NCBI RefSeq assembly: GCF_038397755.1
Contig: NZ_CP151637.1
Location: forward strand, 4,340,001 to 4,404,000
Direction: 5' to 3'
DNA: 64,000 bases
DNA from: Microbacterium sp. LWH7-1.2
GTDB taxonomy: Bacteria; Actinomycetota; Actinomycetes; Actinomycetales; Microbacteriaceae
In this document: in pieces, positions 27,653-37,534 of the stretch
How positions within the stretch are numbered: the stretch's first letter is position 1
How the letters are laid out: each line of letters starts with the position of its first letter
The notes under the pieces: generated by a model
Databases searched by the model: none
What the model saw: the letters and a program-made list of their open reading frames with translations, nothing else
Told to the model about the DNA's origin: nothing
Made by a program: the position numbers and the translations under genes

Positions 27653-28960
27653 TCAGACCAGGTCGCGCCAGTCGATGTCGTCCTCGTCGTCGTCGATCAC
27701 GGGGTTGGGCGACGTGATGATCGAGAGCGACACGGTCTCGGTCGGGGGTCCCATGAGGGTCGCCTCGTCGCGGCGGTGGCGGAGCACGTTGTCGACGTAG
27801 CTCGTCAGCGCCTCGGCGATGGGCACCGACTTGCCCTTGGCTTGCGACAGGTACCAGCGGTGCTCGAGCAGCTGGTGGAACACCTCGGCCGGCTCGAGCT
27901 TCGAGCGCAGGTCCCACGGGATCGCCTTGACGACCGGCTCGAAAACCCGGGTGAGCCACTCGTGGGCGACCATCTCCTCGTCGTCGCCCAGGCGCGAGAT
28001 GCGCACGCGGTACTCGTCGAGGTCGTTGAGCAGGCGCCGCGCCTGGTTCTCCTCGACGTCGAGGCCCGTGAGACGCAGCAGGCGCCGCTGGTGGTGGCCG
28101 GCGTCGACGACCTTCGGCTGGATCGACACGCGGGTTCCGTCGGTGGTGGCCTGGATCGACATCTCGCCGATGTCGAACCCGAGGTCGTTCAGCCGCTGCA
28201 CGCGCTCGGTGAGCCGGTACGCCTCGTCGGCGCGGAACGTCTCCTCGTCGGTGAGCGCGGCCCACAGCGAGTGGTACGACGACACGATCCCGTCGGCGAT
28301 CGCGATGGCGTCGACGCCGCCCTCGAGGCGTCCGCCGGCTTCGAGGTCCATGATCTCGCCGGCGATGTTGGTGCGGGCGACGTCCAGGTCGTGCGCACGC
28401 TGGCCCGGCGTCAGGCCGCTCTCGTGCAGCTCCCCCGTCTCGGCGTCGACGAGGTAGGCGGCGAAGGCGCCCGCATCGCGACGGAACAGCGTGTTCGACA
28501 GCGACACGTCGCCCCAGAAGAACCCGACGTTGTGGAGGCGCACGAGGAGCAGCGCGAGCGCGTCGACGAGGCGCGTGGCGGTGTCGGGGCGCAGCACCTG
28601 CGTGAACAGCGCGCGGTAGGGGAGCGAGAACTTCAGGTGTGCGGTGACCAGAGCTGCCGGGAGAGGTTCGCCCGCGGCATCCGCTCGACCGGCGATCACG
28701 GCGACGCGCTCGACGCACGGCACATCTAGGCGGGCGAGGTTGCCGAGCATGTCGTACTCGCGTTGCGCCATCGCCTTCGTGGTCTCCTTGATGGCGACCA
28801 CCCGGCCTGAGAGGTTGGCGAACCGCACCAGATGGCGCGATATGCCCTTCGGCAGGAACACGATGTGGCTCGACGGCCACTCACCGAGCGGCGTCGACCA
28901 CGGCAGCGTCAGCAGTCCCGGATCGACGCTCGAGGCGGTGATGCTCAGGGCGTCAGGCAC
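27653..28960 (-). CDS. DUF4032-containing kinase-like protein
   Basis: 435 residues, GTG start after AGGAGGGG. The N-terminal part is kinase-like (LPKGISRHLVRFANLSGRVVAIKETTK, with a candidate ATP-binding Lys; LARLDVPCVERVAVIAGR; then the catalytic-loop-like LHNVGFFWGDVSLSNTLFR, resembling the HGDxxxxN loop of RIO/APH kinases). The C-terminal 170 residues, VSIQPKVVDAGHHQRRL onwards, form the DUF4032 domain. Activity undescribed as far as I know. Separated by a terminator from the upstream ABC ATPase. Confidence 0.78.
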   Translation of the reverse strand: MPDALSITASSVDPGLLTLPWSTPLGEWPSSHIVFLPKGISRHLVRFANLSGRVVAIKETTKAMAQREYDMLGNLARLDVPCVERVAVIAGRADAAGEPLPAALVTAHLKFSLPYRALFTQVLRPDTATRLVDALALLLVRLHNVGFFWGDVSLSNTLFRRDAGAFAAYLVDAETGELHESGLTPGQRAHDLDVARTNIAGEIMDLEAGGRLEGGVDAIAIADGIVSSYHSLWAALTDEETFRADEAYRLTERVQRLNDLGFDIGEMSIQATTDGTRVSIQPKVVDAGHHQRRLLRLTGLDVEENQARRLLNDLDEYRVRISRLGDDEEMVAHEWLTRVFEPVVKAIPWDLRSKLEPAEVFHQLLEHRWYLSQAKGKSVPIAEALTSYVDNVLRHRRDEATLMGPPTETVSLSIITSPNPVIDDDEDDIDWRDLV

Positions 28961-28981
28961 GGTCCCCTCCTGGAGAAACGA

Positions 28982-29021
28982 GCGACGGCGCGGGGGAAGA
29001 GTCTCCCACCCGCGCCGTCGC
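28982..29021 (-). terminator. Terminator hairpin after the ABC ATPase
   Basis: A 13-bp GC-rich perfect stem (28982-28994 with 29009-29021) encloses a 14-base loop, between the ABC ATPase stop and the DUF4032 start. Confidence 0.75.
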
Positions 29022-29034
29022 GAACGAATCAGCG

Positions 29035-30138
<1,104 letters not shown>

Positions 30139-30362
30139 GTTCTCTTCTCCTTCACCGGCAGGTACGTGCCGGACGATCCGTAGTGAGGAATGAGCGGGGG
30201 CTTACCCGCACGCCCGCCATCGGGCGCAAGGAACAGTATGACACGGCGCGCGCGGAGCTTGCGTCTGGGCATTTCCCAGGGTGGCTGACTAGCATCGTGG
30301 ACGGCCGATTTCCCGTCTGGCCCCGCCGGATCACCGGCCCACTTTCCGCCCCGAGAGGTTCC

Positions 30363-31304
30363 ATGTCGAGCGACGAGTCACAGAACGCCGCGCCCAGCGA
30401 GCGCCGCGACGCCGTGCGTGAGAAGGCGCAGCAGGTGAAGGCGCGCCAGTCCCGAGCGCGCCTGATCCGCCGCACGTCGCTCGTCGCCGTCGCGATCGCG
30501 TTCGTGGCGGTCATCGCCGTCGTGGTGTCCTGGACCGTCTCATCGAGCGCCTCGAAGCCGACCATGAGTCCCGCGAAGGGCGTCGACGGCGGGTTCGTCG
30601 TGACCGACGTCGCCGGAGCAGGCGTCGCCGCCGACCCCGGCGCCGGCGGCCTCGTCGAGGGCGAGGCGTCGACGACCCCCGAGACCGAGCCGACTCCCAC
30701 CGCGACCCCGACGGAGGCGCCGGCGGTCGACATCCGGGTGTACGTCGACTACCTGTCGACGGGTTCGCGCGAATTCCAGCTCGCGAACATGAAGCAACTG
30801 TCAGAGTGGGTCGACGACGGCGCGGCGACGCTGACGTACTACCCGGTCGCCATGCTCACGGCGAAGTCGAACGGCACGAAGTACTCGCTGCGCGCCGCCG
30901 GCGCCGCCGCCTGCGTCGCCCAGCACGCGCCGGACTACTTCTTCGCCTTCAACGACGCGCTTCTGCGCCAGCAGCCCGAGGTCGACTCCGACGGTCTCAC
31001 CGACACTCAGCTTGCGGACGTGGCGCAGGCGACGGGGCTCGACGGCCCGAAGGTCGTCCGCGCGTGCATCGAGGAGCAGTCGTACGCATCGTGGGCGAAG
31101 TCGGCGACCGAGCAGGCGCTCAAGGAACTCCCCGGCACCGACGGCGCCGCCCTCACCGGCACGCCGATGGTGCTGGTGAACGGCACGCAGTACGTCGGCG
31201 AGCTCGGCGACCCGAAGGAGTTCGCGCAGTTCGTGCTGACGATCGCGAGCGACGCGTACTACAAGGCCACGCCGACCCCCACGCCGACTCCGACGGCCCC
31301 CTGA
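30363..31304 (+). CDS. Membrane-anchored DsbA-like thioredoxin-fold protein lacking the CxxC cysteines
   Basis: 313 residues: a basic N-terminal region, one transmembrane helix (about 38-58), a Pro/Thr-rich linker, then an extracellular DsbA/DSBA-like domain (about 122-300). The start VDIRVYVDYLSTGSREFQL aligns with the family's YVDYxCPxCxxF, but both cysteines are Ser (Ser132, Ser135). The cis-Pro loop TGTPMVLVNG is retained. It therefore cannot be a disulfide oxidase in the usual way; a binding or chaperone role is possible. The tail is a PTPTPTPT repeat. Divergent from the ABC ATPase. Confidence 0.8.
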   Translation: MSSDESQNAAPSERRDAVREKAQQVKARQSRARLIRRTSLVAVAIAFVAVIAVVVSWTVSSSASKPTMSPAKGVDGGFVVTDVAGAGVAADPGAGGLVEGEASTTPETEPTPTATPTEAPAVDIRVYVDYLSTGSREFQLANMKQLSEWVDDGAATLTYYPVAMLTAKSNGTKYSLRAAGAAACVAQHAPDYFFAFNDALLRQQPEVDSDGLTDTQLADVAQATGLDGPKVVRACIEEQSYASWAKSATEQALKELPGTDGAALTGTPMVLVNGTQYVGELGDPKEFAQFVLTIASDAYYKATPTPTPTPTAP

Positions 31305-31342
31305 ACGGGTCCTCGCGCGGGCGCCGCTAGACTGGGCGCTCT

Positions 31343-31418
31343 GCCGACTTGGCGCAATTGGTAGCGCACCGTACTTGTAATACGGGGGTTACGGGTTCAA
31401 GTCCCGTAGTCGGCTCCA
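31343..31418 (+). tRNA. tRNA-Thr (anticodon TGT)
   Basis: Complete cloverleaf: acceptor GCCGACT (31343-31349) with AGTCGGC (31408-31414), D-arm GCGC/GCGC with AATTGGTA loop, anticodon stem CCGTA/TACGG with loop CTTGTAA (TGT), T-arm ACGGG/CCCGT with TTCAAGT loop. The 3' CCA is encoded. 76 bases. Confidence 0.97.
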
Positions 31419-31484
31419 GATTCCCGGGACTCGCCGCCACCGGTCCGCGCCACGCGGTCGGCTCCAGCCCTCGGGCGGGAGAGG

Positions 31485-32441
31485 ATGGATCGGGTGACCG
31501 CACGCCGCCTGCCCGTCTGGATCGGCCTCGGCGGCGCCGCGCTCATCGGCGTGCTCACGGCCGTGCAGGCGCGTGTCAACGGCCAGCTCGGCGTCCGCAT
31601 CGGCGACGGGTTCGCCGCCGCCGTGATCTCGTTCGCTTCGGGGTTGCTCGTCCTCGTCGTGCTGTCGGCGGCGCTGCCGCAGGGGCGCCGTGGATTCGGC
31701 GCCCTGGTCTCGGGGCTGCGCGCCCGCAGCATCCCGATCTGGATGCTGTGCGGCGGCGTGGCCGGCGCGCTCTCGGTCGCTACCCAATCGCTCGCGGTCG
31801 GGATCATCGGCGTCGCATTGTTCACGGTGGGCGTCGTCGCCGGCCAGACGGTGAGCGGTCTGCTGCTGGATCGTGCCGGGATCGGCCCGGCGGGAATCGT
31901 CGCGGTGACCCCTGCCCGCCTCGTCGGCGGCGCGCTCGCGGTGCTCGCCGCGGGGGTCTCGCTCGCCGGAGGCGTGCATGCCCCGCCGGTGCTCCTCGTG
32001 CTGCCGTTCCTCGTCGGCGCGGGCATCGCGTGGCAGTCGGCGGTCAACGGCCGGCTGCGTCAGCGCGTCGGCACGCCCCTGACGGCGACCTTCGTCAACT
32101 TCATCGGCGGTACGGCGGTGCTCGGCGTCGCCGAACTCATCCACACCGCGATCGCCGGGCCGGCGACCTCGTTTCCCTCCGACCCGTGGCTGTACCTCGG
32201 CGGCGTGATCGGGGTGACCTACATCTTCCTGGCGGCGGCGCTCGTGCCCTACACCGGCGTCCTGCTCCTCGGCCTCGGCACGGTCGTGGGCCAGGTCGTC
32301 ACCTCGGTGCTGATCGACGCGATCTGGCCGACCGAAGCCGCGCCGACGCTCGGCCCCTCCCTCCTCATGTCGACGCTCGCGATCCTGTCGGTGGTCGTGG
32401 CTGCCACGCCGTGGGGATGGATGCCGCGCCGCGGCCGCTGA
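31485..32441 (+). CDS. DMT-family transporter (YdcZ type)
   Basis: 318 residues with ten predicted helices in two repeats, each starting with an AVQARVNGQLG- or AWQSAVNGRLRQ-like segment, the signature of the DMT_YdcZ group. Substrate unknown; it is followed by the purine-degradation cluster on the same strand and could serve it, but the 130-base gap makes this only a suggestion. Ribosome site GGGAGAGG before ATG 31485. Confidence 0.82.
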   Translation: MDRVTARRLPVWIGLGGAALIGVLTAVQARVNGQLGVRIGDGFAAAVISFASGLLVLVVLSAALPQGRRGFGALVSGLRARSIPIWMLCGGVAGALSVATQSLAVGIIGVALFTVGVVAGQTVSGLLLDRAGIGPAGIVAVTPARLVGGALAVLAAGVSLAGGVHAPPVLLVLPFLVGAGIAWQSAVNGRLRQRVGTPLTATFVNFIGGTAVLGVAELIHTAIAGPATSFPSDPWLYLGGVIGVTYIFLAAALVPYTGVLLLGLGTVVGQVVTSVLIDAIWPTEAAPTLGPSLLMSTLAILSVVVAATPWGWMPRRGR

Positions 32442-32573
32442 CGCCGGACCACGCGATTGCGCATCCCGCGTCGCGCCGCGGGATGGCATGCTGAGACCGT
32501 GCCGAAGGGGTCGCCGCCGCACCGCACCCTCCCGTCGCGCGCCGACGACGGCGCCCGACCGGAAGAGCGCGCG

Positions 32574-33854
32574 GTGACGGGACCGGTGGTGACGCCCGAC
32601 GACCTCGCGGGCATCGACCGCCTCTTGGCACCCACCGACCGGCTCCTCGCCGACGGCTATCCGGGCGACGACGGCGCCCGGCAGCCCGTGCACACGGTCT
32701 ACGTGTCGGCCGACCGATACGCCCCGGCCCTCCCGCGCGAGTGGGGCGCTGCGGCGCTCGCGGCCGTCGCCGTCCAGGGCGGTATGGACGCCGTCGTCCG
32801 GGACCTGGGCGTGCCCGATGAGTTCGCCCGCGATGTCTCAGCCCTCGTCGCGGCGAAGCTCGCGTCGGAGCCGATCGAAGACCTCCGCCTCGACCTGGAG
32901 GACGGCTATGGCGACCGCGGCGACGAGACGGAGGACGCCGACGTGCGCCGGGCGGCGGGGCTGCTCCTCGACGCTCTCGCGAGCGGCGAGGCGCCCGCGT
33001 TCTTCGGGATCCGCATCAAGGGGCTCGAGCGTGCGACGCGGGGACGCGGCATCCGTTCTCTCGATCTGTTCCTGGCGACGCTGCTGCACGCCGGCGATCT
33101 GCCCGACGGCCTCCGGCTCACCCTCCCGAAGGTGACCACGGTCGCGCAGATCGAGGCGATGGCGCGGCTCTGCGACCGCCTCGAGCAGCATCACGGGCTC
33201 CCGGCCGGGCGGCTGCGGTTCGAGATGCAGGTCGAGACGGCGCAGATCGTGCTCGGCGCGGACGGGACCTCGCCGCTGGCGAGGGCGATCCACGCCGCTG
33301 AGGGTCGCGTGAACGGGCTGCACTACGGCACCTACGACTACAGCGCCGCGTTGGGCATCGCCCCGGGATATCAGTCGCTGGACCACCCTGCGGCCGACCA
33401 CGCCAAGAACGTCATGCAGGTGGCTGCGGCGCAGACCGGCGTGCGGCTGTCGGACGGCTCGACGAATATCCTCCCGGTCGGCGATGCCGACGCCGTGCGC
33501 GCGGCGTGGCGCCTCAGCGCCCGGCTCACGCGGCGGTCGCTGGAGCGCGGCTTCTTCCAGGGGTGGGACCTTCATCCGGCGCAGCTCGTGCCGCGCTTCG
33601 TGGCGAACGCCCGGTTCTACCGGGAGGGGTTCGCGGATGCCGCCATGCGCCTGCGCGCCTACGTGGGCCGTGCCGACGGCGGCGCGGTGCTCGACGAGCC
33701 CGCGACCGTCCGCGCGCTCTCGGCGTTCGTGGTCCGCGGCGTCGCCTGCGGTGCCCTCACCGAGGCCGAGCTGACGGATGCCGCGGGCCTGAACCTCGCC
33801 GCGCTGGCCACGCTCGCGCATCCGGCGTCCGTCAGGAGCGAGGAGAACGCATGA
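32574..33854 (+). CDS. DUF6986-type aldolase/lyase-like protein in the purine cluster
   Basis: 426 residues from GTG 32574 (GTG 32499 is an alternative; the later start has GGAAGAG upstream). It looks like a TIM-barrel enzyme of the HpcH/HpaI-malate synthase type: DLRLDLEDGYGDRGDE (metal/acidic loop), FFGIRIKGLE, LRFEMQVETAQIVLG, LHYGTYDYSAALGI and HAKNVMQVAAAQTGVRLSDGS. The stop overlaps allE by four bases. In this position, an enzyme consuming glyoxylate or a ureide product is plausible, but no activity is established to my knowledge. Confidence 0.68.
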   Translation: MTGPVVTPDDLAGIDRLLAPTDRLLADGYPGDDGARQPVHTVYVSADRYAPALPREWGAAALAAVAVQGGMDAVVRDLGVPDEFARDVSALVAAKLASEPIEDLRLDLEDGYGDRGDETEDADVRRAAGLLLDALASGEAPAFFGIRIKGLERATRGRGIRSLDLFLATLLHAGDLPDGLRLTLPKVTTVAQIEAMARLCDRLEQHHGLPAGRLRFEMQVETAQIVLGADGTSPLARAIHAAEGRVNGLHYGTYDYSAALGIAPGYQSLDHPAADHAKNVMQVAAAQTGVRLSDGSTNILPVGDADAVRAAWRLSARLTRRSLERGFFQGWDLHPAQLVPRFVANARFYREGFADAAMRLRAYVGRADGGAVLDEPATVRALSAFVVRGVACGALTEAELTDAAGLNLAALATLAHPASVRSEENA

Positions 33855-34663
33855 GCTACTACACGCCGCGAGGCGGACTGCCGCCGCAGACCGCACTCCT
33901 CACGGACCGGGCCGTCGTGAAGCAGGCGTACACGTTCATCCCGAAGGGAGCGCTGCGCGACATCGTGACGAGCAGCCTGCCCGGCTTCACGAACACTCGC
34001 TCGTGGATTCTCGCACGCCCGGTCGCGGGGTCGGCGACGACGTTCGCGCAGCTGATCGTCGAGATCGGCCCGGGGGGCGCAGCCGAGGCGCCCGAGCGCG
34101 AGACGAGCGTCGAGGGCGTCGTCTTCGTCACGGCGGGCGTGCTCGCGCTCACTCTCGACGGCGAGCGGCACGCGCTCGAGGCGGGCGGGTACGCGTTCCT
34201 CGCGCCGGGGGTGGACTGGTCCCTCGCCAACGAACACGGTGAGCCGACGACGTTCCACTGGATCCGCAAGGCCTACGAACCGGTCGACGGCATACCGGTG
34301 CCCGCGTCGTTCGTCACGCGCGAGCAGGACATCGAACCGCGCGCCATGCCCGACACCGACGGCGCGTGGGCGGCCACCCGCTTCGTCGATCCCGACGACC
34401 TCGCGCACGACATGCACGTCAACATCGTCACGTTCCAGCCCGGCGGGTCGATCCCGTTCGCCGAGACCCACGTCATGGAGCACGGCCTCTACGTCTTGCA
34501 GGGCAAGGCGGTGTACCGGCTCAACGAGGACTGGGTCGAGTGCGAGGCCGGCGACTACATGCTTCTCCGGGCCTTCTGCCCGCAGGCCTGCTACGCCGGC
34601 GGCCCCGAGCCGTTCCGGTACCTGCTCTACAAGGACGTCAACCGTCAGATCCGTCTCACCTGA
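33851..34663 (+). CDS. allE: (S)-ureidoglycine aminohydrolase
   Basis: 270 residues, bicupin fold. Opens with SYYTPRGGLPPQTALLTDRA and has IPFAETHVMEHGLYVLQGKA, the second-cupin Mn-binding segment (Glu, His, His) typical of AllE/YlbA, and ends FRYLLYKDVNRQIRL. Converts (S)-ureidoglycine to (S)-ureidoglycolate and ammonia, downstream of allantoate. ATG 33851 follows AGGAG. Translationally coupled to the DUF6986 gene. The allantoinase gene immediately after it is broken. Confidence 0.9.
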   Translation: MSYYTPRGGLPPQTALLTDRAVVKQAYTFIPKGALRDIVTSSLPGFTNTRSWILARPVAGSATTFAQLIVEIGPGGAAEAPERETSVEGVVFVTAGVLALTLDGERHALEAGGYAFLAPGVDWSLANEHGEPTTFHWIRKAYEPVDGIPVPASFVTREQDIEPRAMPDTDGAWAATRFVDPDDLAHDMHVNIVTFQPGGSIPFAETHVMEHGLYVLQGKAVYRLNEDWVECEAGDYMLLRAFCPQACYAGGPEPFRYLLYKDVNRQIRLT

Positions 34664-34676
34664 CGCCGGTGACCCC

Positions 34677-35206
34677 ATGAGAGAACGGACCCACAGCACG
34701 ACCTCGTCGTGCGCGGCCGGCGGGTGCCGACCGGCGGCGAACCCGCGATCGGCTCTGGGCGGGGCTCCTCGACGGCACGATCGACAGCATCGTCAGCGAC
34801 CATTCGCCCGCGACCCTCGACCTTATCGACCTGGACCAGGGCGACTTCGGCGTCGCGTGGAGAGGCGTCTCGCCGCTCCAGCTCGGGCTGCCCATCGTCT
34901 GGACCGATGCCAGGCGACGAGGCATCTCCCGCGAGAAGGTGGTGGAATGGATGTCGGCGCGTCCGGCGGCCCTGGCAGGTTTCAACCGCAAGGGCAGGAT
35001 CGCGCTCGGCTTCGACGCCGACCTGTCGGGTGTTCGCACCCGACGCCGGGTTCGTCGTCGACGTCGCCCGCCTGCACCACAAGAACCCGCTCTCGCCGTA
35101 CGACGGCCGCGCCCTGACGGGCGTCGTCCGCGAGACCTTCCTGCGGGGTGAACGGGTCGACTTCGCCGAGCCCCGCGGTCGCCTGCTGCGCCGCGACGCG
35201 GCCTGA
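34677..35206 (+). pseudogene. allB: Allantoinase remnant (allB), internal deletion and frameshifts
   Basis: Three pieces in three frames. ATG 34677 opens the gene. From 34697 the frame reads HDLVVRGRRVPTGGEPA, the allantoinase N terminus. Near 34747 it jumps to RDRLWAGLLDGTIDSIVSDHSP and on to GRIALGFDADL (about residues 300 onward of a roughly 450-residue enzyme). A one-base excess in GTCGGGTG near 35027 then shifts to FAPDAGFVVDVARLHHKNP and the native end RGRLLRRDAA. About 280 residues, including the N-terminal metal ligands, are missing, so it cannot encode allantoinase. The flanking genes are intact. Confidence 0.85.
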
Positions 35207-35262
35207 GCGCCGACACCGGCCGCCCCGGCCGGGTAGACGTGACGATACGGAAGAAGAGTGAG

Positions 35263-36177
35263 ATGTCGGCAGATCCCTATGGCGGCGGCGCAGAGGTCCT
35301 CGACGCGGAGGACGACCTGCGGTCGCTGATCCCGTCGCGCCCCGCGCGCCACCGCGCGGTGGACCCATCGATCGCGCGTTCGTGGCTTCTCGTGCCGGGA
35401 ACCCGCCCTGCGTCCTTCGACGACATGGCGGCGTCGCGTGCCGACGCCGTCGTGCTCGACATCGAGGACGCGGTCGACCCCCGCAACAAGCAGCAGGCGC
35501 GCCAGGACGTCGCCGACTGGCTCCGCGGCGGCGGCCGTGCGTGGGTCCGCGTCAACGACGCGCAGAGCCCGTTCTGGGCCGACGACCTCGCCGCCCTGGC
35601 GGGCATCCCGTCGCTCGAGGGCATCATGCTCGCCAAGACCGAATCGCCCGACCAGGTCACGAGCTCGTTCGACCGCCTCGGCGGCAGCGTGCCGGTCGTC
35701 GCCCTCGTCGAGTCGGCGCTGGGCATGGAGGATGCCGCCCACATCGCGCGCGCCCGCGGTGCGTTCCGCCTCGCGTTCGGCAGCGGCGACTTCCGTCGCG
35801 ACACCGGCATGAGCGCGGATGCCGAGGCGATGGCCTACCCGCGCGCCCGACTCGTCGTCGCCAGCCGTGTGGGCAACCTGCCCGGGCCGATCGACGGCCC
35901 GACCGTGGGCAACAGCATGCCGACACTGCGCGACCACTCCGCCATCACGGTGTCGATGGGCATGACCGGAAAGCTGTGCCTCGCGGCCGAGCAGGCGCCC
36001 GTCATCAACGAGGTCATCTGCCCCACCCCGAGCGAGGTGCTGTGGGCGCTCGACTTCCTGGCCGATTTCGAGGGTCGCGGTCGCGTGGTCCGAGACGGCA
36101 GCGACTTGCCACGCCTCGGCCGGGCGCAGAAGATCGAGAAGCTGGCTCTCGCGTTCGGCGTGCACCCGACCTCGTGA
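35263..36177 (+). CDS. HpcH/HpaI (citrate lyase beta/CoA-ester lyase-like) enzyme
   Basis: 304 residues from ATG 35263 (GTG 35239 is possible). TIM-barrel lyase of the CitE/malyl-CoA lyase group: SWLLVPGTRPASFDDM, ADAVVLDIEDAVDPRNKQQAR (metal-binding Asp/Glu), VRVNDAQSPFWADDL, VALVESALGMEDA, and RLAFGSGDFRRD in place of the usual GxxD loop. Substrate uncertain. In a pathway releasing glyoxylate, condensation or cleavage of malyl-CoA-type esters would be logical (inference). Confidence 0.82.
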   Translation: MSADPYGGGAEVLDAEDDLRSLIPSRPARHRAVDPSIARSWLLVPGTRPASFDDMAASRADAVVLDIEDAVDPRNKQQARQDVADWLRGGGRAWVRVNDAQSPFWADDLAALAGIPSLEGIMLAKTESPDQVTSSFDRLGGSVPVVALVESALGMEDAAHIARARGAFRLAFGSGDFRRDTGMSADAEAMAYPRARLVVASRVGNLPGPIDGPTVGNSMPTLRDHSAITVSMGMTGKLCLAAEQAPVINEVICPTPSEVLWALDFLADFEGRGRVVRDGSDLPRLGRAQKIEKLALAFGVHPTS

Positions 36178-36215
36178 CCGGCTCCTCACGACGAACCATC
36201 GAAGGGACACGCGAC

Positions 36216-36689
36216 ATGGCAGACGAGCCGCAGCTGAACCAGGGCGACCGGAACCCCGGCTTCGCGCTTCCCGACTCCACCGGCGCGGTCGTGCGGCCCG
36301 AGGACTTCGCCGGCCGCCGTCTCGTCGTCTACTTCTACCCGGCCGCGTTCACGCCCGGCTGCACGACCGAGGCTTGCGACTTCCGAGACAATCTCGCGTC
36401 GCTGCAGGCGGCGGGAGTCGCCGTGGTCGGCGTCTCGCCCGACTCCGTCGAGCGCCTGGCGGAGTGGGCCGAGGCCGAGCAGCTGCAGTTCCCGCTCCTC
36501 TCGGACGAGGACCACGCCGTCGCCGAAGCCTGGGGCGCGTGGGGCACGAAGCTCGTGAACGGCGAACAGCGCGTGGGCCTCATCCGTTCGACCTTCGTGC
36601 TGGATCCCGACGGCACGGTGCAGTCCGCCGAGTACCGGGTGGATCCCCACGGCCACGTCGACCGCCTCCGCGCGCAGCTCGCCGCCTGA
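36216..36689 (+). CDS. bcp: Thiol peroxidase, Bcp/PrxQ type
   Basis: 157 residues. Peroxiredoxin with peroxidatic Cys49 in FTPGCTTEAC and a resolving Cys54 five residues later, the Bcp arrangement; thioredoxin-fold strands LVVYFYPAAF and STFVLDPDG. Reduces H2O2 and organic peroxides. It lies just upstream of uraD-uraH-urate oxidase; urate oxidase releases H2O2, so it may detoxify that product (inference). ATG 36216 is preceded by GAAGGGA. Confidence 0.92.
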   Translation: MADEPQLNQGDRNPGFALPDSTGAVVRPEDFAGRRLVVYFYPAAFTPGCTTEACDFRDNLASLQAAGVAVVGVSPDSVERLAEWAEAEQLQFPLLSDEDHAVAEAWGAWGTKLVNGEQRVGLIRSTFVLDPDGTVQSAEYRVDPHGHVDRLRAQLAA

Positions 36690-36712
36690 GTCCGACGGCG
36701 CTCGCTGCAGCG

Positions 36713-37210
36713 ATGGAGCTCGATGCGTTCAACCGCCTCGACGCCGAGGCCGCACGGGCGGTCGTGCGCCCCTGCGTCGACATCGACCGATGGGTCGACG
36801 CCGTCGTCGAGGGGCGTCCGTACGCGACGACGGCAGAGCTCCTCGAGCTTGCGCGCACGAGCGCCGCGCCGTGGACGCCGGCCGAGATCGACGGCGCGCT
36901 CGCGCATCATCCCCGCATCGGCGAGCGGCCGGGCGGCGACGGTGCCGAGGCGTCCTTGTCGCGGGCCGAGCAGGCGGGGATCGGGATGCCGTCCGCCGAC
37001 GTCGTGACCGCGCTCGCCGCAGGCAACCGCGCTTACGAGGAGAAGTTCTCGCGCGTCTTCCTCATCCGGGCGGCCGGGCGCAGCGCCGACGAGATCCTCG
37101 ATGCACTGAACGCACGTCTGGCCCACACTGAGGAGCAGGAGATCCCGGTCGTGGCGGAGCAGCTGCGTCAGATCGCCCTCCTCCGACTGGAAGGGATCAT
37201 CGGTTCATGA
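36713..37210 (+). CDS. uraD: OHCU decarboxylase
   Basis: 165 residues, all-helical. Catalytic His is in AHHPRIGERPGG; other family segments are RPCVDIDRWVDAVVEGRPY and NRAYEEKFSRVFLIRAAGRSADEIL. Converts 2-oxo-4-hydroxy-4-carboxy-5-ureidoimidazoline to (S)-allantoin. Stop overlaps uraH (ATGA). A strong ribosome site is not visible; translation may be coupled from bcp. Confidence 0.92.
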   Translation: MELDAFNRLDAEAARAVVRPCVDIDRWVDAVVEGRPYATTAELLELARTSAAPWTPAEIDGALAHHPRIGERPGGDGAEASLSRAEQAGIGMPSADVVTALAAGNRAYEEKFSRVFLIRAAGRSADEILDALNARLAHTEEQEIPVVAEQLRQIALLRLEGIIGS

Positions 37211-37533
37211 GCCAGATCACGACGCATGTGCTGGATGCTGCGCTCGGAGGCCCTGCGCGTGGCGTCGGCGTGGTGCTCGCCACGGCGGCCGGCGTCGAGG
37301 TGGCGTCCGGTGTCACCGACGAGGCGGGCCGGATCGCCGATCTCGGCCCCGAGCGGCTCGACGCCGGAACGTTCCGGCTCACGTTCGCCACCGGCGAGTA
37401 CTTCGCCGCCACGGGACGGGACACGTTCTACCCGGTTGTGTCGATCGATTTCGCGGTCGCTGACGACGGGGAGCACCACCACGTGCCGCTGCTGCTCAGT
37501 CCGTTCTCGTACTCCACCTACCGGGGGAACTGA
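37207..37533 (+). CDS. uraH: 5-hydroxyisourate hydrolase (transthyretin-like)
   Basis: 108 residues. N-terminal ITTHVLDAALGGPARGV contains the catalytic His, and HHHVPLLLSPFSYSTYRGN matches the family C terminus, except that the final residue of the usual YRGS is Asn. Hydrolyses 5-hydroxyisourate to OHCU. Overlaps uraD by four bases and precedes urate oxidase by one base. Confidence 0.92.
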   Translation: MSQITTHVLDAALGGPARGVGVVLATAAGVEVASGVTDEAGRIADLGPERLDAGTFRLTFATGEYFAATGRDTFYPVVSIDFAVADDGEHHHVPLLLSPFSYSTYRGN

Positions 37534-37534
37534 C

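Noticed and set aside
31349..32494. 381-residue frame running out of the tRNA
   Set aside because: Overlaps tRNA-Thr and the DMT transporter in another frame; Arg-rich with no domain.
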